From positions 1-17,655 of the forward strand of contig CAZBKO010000041.1 in NCBI GenBank assembly GCA_964492545.1: DNA of 17,655 nucleotides, written 5' to 3'. This document shows positions 16,094-17,655 of this stretch, piece after piece. The position numbers and the translations under genes are program-made. Numbering within the stretch: the first letter of the stretch is position 1; every line of letters starts with the position of its first letter. The notes under the pieces are model-generated. The model did no database searches and was not told where the DNA came from. It saw only the letters and a program-made list of their open reading frames with translations. Source of the DNA: RGIG1934 sp964492545. GTDB taxonomy: Bacteria > Bacillota > Clostridia > Lachnospirales > Lachnospiraceae.

Positions 16094-17569
16094 ATGGACA
16101 CTTTTAACTTGTACAAAGATATAGAAGCCAGAACAAATGGTGAGATATACATAGGAGTAGTAGGTCCTGTGAGAACCGGAAAATCAACGTTTATTAAGAG
16201 ATTTATGGATTTGATGGTTATTCCGCAGATTGATGATGAGAATGAAAAAACACGTACGAGAGATGAGCTTCCTCAGAGTGCTTCTGGAAAAACAATTATG
16301 ACCACTGAGCCAAAGTTTATCCCAAATGAAGCAGTTAATATTTCGCTGGGCAGCGAAATGAATGCAAAGGTTAGATTGATTGACTGTGTAGGGTACATGG
16401 TTGAGGGTGCGACCGGACATATGGAGAATGATGCAGAGAGACTGGTAAAAACTCCATGGTATGATTATGAAATACCTTTTACCAAGGCCGCAAAACTTGG
16501 TACAGAAAAGGTAATAAATGAACACTCAACAATTGGAATGGTAATAACTACCGATGGCTCGTTTGGAGAGTTAAGCAGAAAAAACTATGAAATACCTGAA
16601 GAAGAGACAATTAGTCAGCTTAAAAAGCTTAACAAACCATTTATTGTGCTTCTAAATTCTTCAACACCACTTTTGACGGAGACAAAAAATCTTGCAGATA
16701 AGTTATCTGAAAAATACGGAGTAACAGTAATGCCTGTGAATTGTGAACAGTTGAAAACAGAGGATATTTATGGAATTCTTGAAAATATATTATATGAATT
16801 TCCATTAACAAATATCAATTTCTATATACCAACCTGGATTGAGATGCTTTCCACAAATCATTGGTTCAAATCATCTATTGTTGAAAGTATATTGCAGCTT
16901 ACAGAAAAGATGGATTCCATAAGGGATACAAAAAATTCGGATTATAGCTGTGACAATGAATACATAAATAGCTTTAAATGCAGCAATGTTGATTTATCAA
17001 ACGGAGAATGCAGCATATTTGTAAATGTTGATGATAAGTATTACTATGAAATTCTAAGTGATCTTACTGATATGGATATTACGGATGAATATACACTTAT
17101 TAGTATAATCAAAGAATTTGCGACACTTAAAGGACAGTACCCCAAGGTAAGTGATGCCATAAATCAAGTAAAGCAAAGTGGATATGGAATTGTTACACCT
17201 AATAGAAATGAAATCACGCTTATGGAACCGGAGGTAATAAAAACAGGCAATAAGTATGGCGTAAAAATAAAAGCAGAAGCACCTTCAATTCATATGATAA
17301 ATGCAAACATTGTAACAGAAATATCTCCGATAGTTAGAAATGAAGCTCAGGCAAATGATTTAATTAAATTTATTAAGGAAAATAGTGAGCAGAGTGAGGA
17401 TGGCATTTGGGATACAAATATTTTTGAAAAATCCATCGAGCAAATTGTAGATGACGGAATTAGAAATAAAATAGCAAATTTGTCAGATGAGACAAGAGAT
17501 AAAATGCAAAATACAATTCAAAAAATTACCAATGAAAGTACCGGAGGCGTAATCTGCATTATAATATAA
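16094..17569 (+). CDS. spoIVA: Stage IV sporulation protein A, spore coat morphogenetic ATPase
   Basis: SpoIVA is made in the mother cell and polymerises with ATP hydrolysis on the forespore surface to form the basement layer of the coat; it is also needed for cortex formation. The product is 491 aa, against 492 in B. subtilis. The Walker A motif is GPVRTGKST with K30, followed by TTEPKFIPNEAV, the VRLIDCVGYMVEGATGHMEN segment and TPWYDYEIPFTKAAKLGT, which are strongly conserved in the family. The middle domain holds WIEMLSTNHWFKSSI, and the C-terminus ends GGVICIII, the hydrophobic tail used for localisation. AGGGGG (16081-16086) is the ribosome binding site. Its presence shows that the organism can, or its ancestors could, form endospores. 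Confidence 0.98.
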   Translation: MDTFNLYKDIEARTNGEIYIGVVGPVRTGKSTFIKRFMDLMVIPQIDDENEKTRTRDELPQSASGKTIMTTEPKFIPNEAVNISLGSEMNAKVRLIDCVGYMVEGATGHMENDAERLVKTPWYDYEIPFTKAAKLGTEKVINEHSTIGMVITTDGSFGELSRKNYEIPEEETISQLKKLNKPFIVLLNSSTPLLTETKNLADKLSEKYGVTVMPVNCEQLKTEDIYGILENILYEFPLTNINFYIPTWIEMLSTNHWFKSSIVESILQLTEKMDSIRDTKNSDYSCDNEYINSFKCSNVDLSNGECSIFVNVDDKYYYEILSDLTDMDITDEYTLISIIKEFATLKGQYPKVSDAINQVKQSGYGIVTPNRNEITLMEPEVIKTGNKYGVKIKAEAPSIHMINANIVTEISPIVRNEAQANDLIKFIKENSEQSEDGIWDTNIFEKSIEQIVDDGIRNKIANLSDETRDKMQNTIQKITNESTGGVICIII

Positions 17570-17655
17570 ACTTAAAAAATATGAAAAAATGCTAAATTTT
17601 GGTTACTATTCACAGTCAAATAAATAAATAAAAAGAGCTTACTCTGAACATAAGA
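17570..17655. other. Intergenic 3' end of the window
   Basis: An AT-rich tail with short AAATAAAT repeats and no gene. AAGAGCTTACTCT at 17634-17646 could be one arm of a hairpin that closes beyond the window (a spoIVA terminator), or, on the minus strand, a weak AGAG/CTCT stem followed by T-rich sequence. Neither can be settled from what is present. Confidence 0.5.

Noticed and set aside
17619..17655. Terminator or minus-strand gene end at the right edge
   Set aside because: Only a 4-bp AGAG/CTCT stem is visible and the sequence ends before any partner arm could be seen.
1..17655. Defence system, prophage, insertion sequence or CRISPR array
   Set aside because: All genes are recognisable chromosomal core or regulator genes; no transposase, integrase, phage genes, terminal inverted repeats or spaced repeats were found.

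Overview
The window looks like a chromosomal segment from a low-GC, spore-forming Firmicute, most likely a clostridial lineage such as Lachnospiraceae. The grounds are the AT-rich sequence, strong AGGAGG-type ribosome binding sites, a run of housekeeping genes in the order known from Bacillus and Clostridia, and a full-length spoIVA. All genes lie on the + strand. I see no mobile element, CRISPR array, tRNA or rRNA. A 10-N assembly gap sits at 6085-6094.

Region 1 (1-3292) is a translation and protein-targeting block: the 3' part of ffh, then rpsP, khpA, rimM, trmD and rplS. A terminator-like hairpin splits it between khpA and rimM. rplS has its own candidate promoter and leader, and ends at a second hairpin.

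Region 2 (3377-7885) holds lepB (signal peptidase I), rbgA (50S assembly GTPase), rnhB (RNase HII), a large FliK-like protein cut by the N gap, a small FlhB C-domain-like protein, and yraN. The order rplS-rbgA-rnhB-FliK-like-FlhB-like matches Bacillus subtilis rplS-ylqF-rnhB-ylqG-ylqH.

Region 3 (7882-13102) is a tightly packed run in which several stop and start codons overlap: pgeF/yfiH-like, a PDZ + radical-SAM DUF512 protein, der (50S assembly GTPase), plsY and gpsA. GpsA makes glycerol-3-phosphate and PlsY acylates it, so these two form the start of phospholipid synthesis.

Region 4 (13180-17655) holds a MalT/LuxR-type ATPase regulator ending in a strong terminator, a small DUF2442-like gene, and spoIVA, the ATPase that forms the basement layer of the spore coat. 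Just upstream of spoIVA, a 15-bp hairpin contains a sigma-E-like -10 in its left arm and the spoIVA ribosome binding site in its right arm, followed by a T-run. This looks like a combined terminator and translation lock that would block read-through expression but leave transcripts from the sporulation promoter free. It is the most interesting regulatory structure in the window.

Most of the window is conserved core genome. I see no convincing wholly new multi-gene system. The best leads are the spoIVA hairpin, the orphan FliK-like/FlhB-like pair, and the regulator plus DUF2442 gene lying between gpsA and spoIVA.
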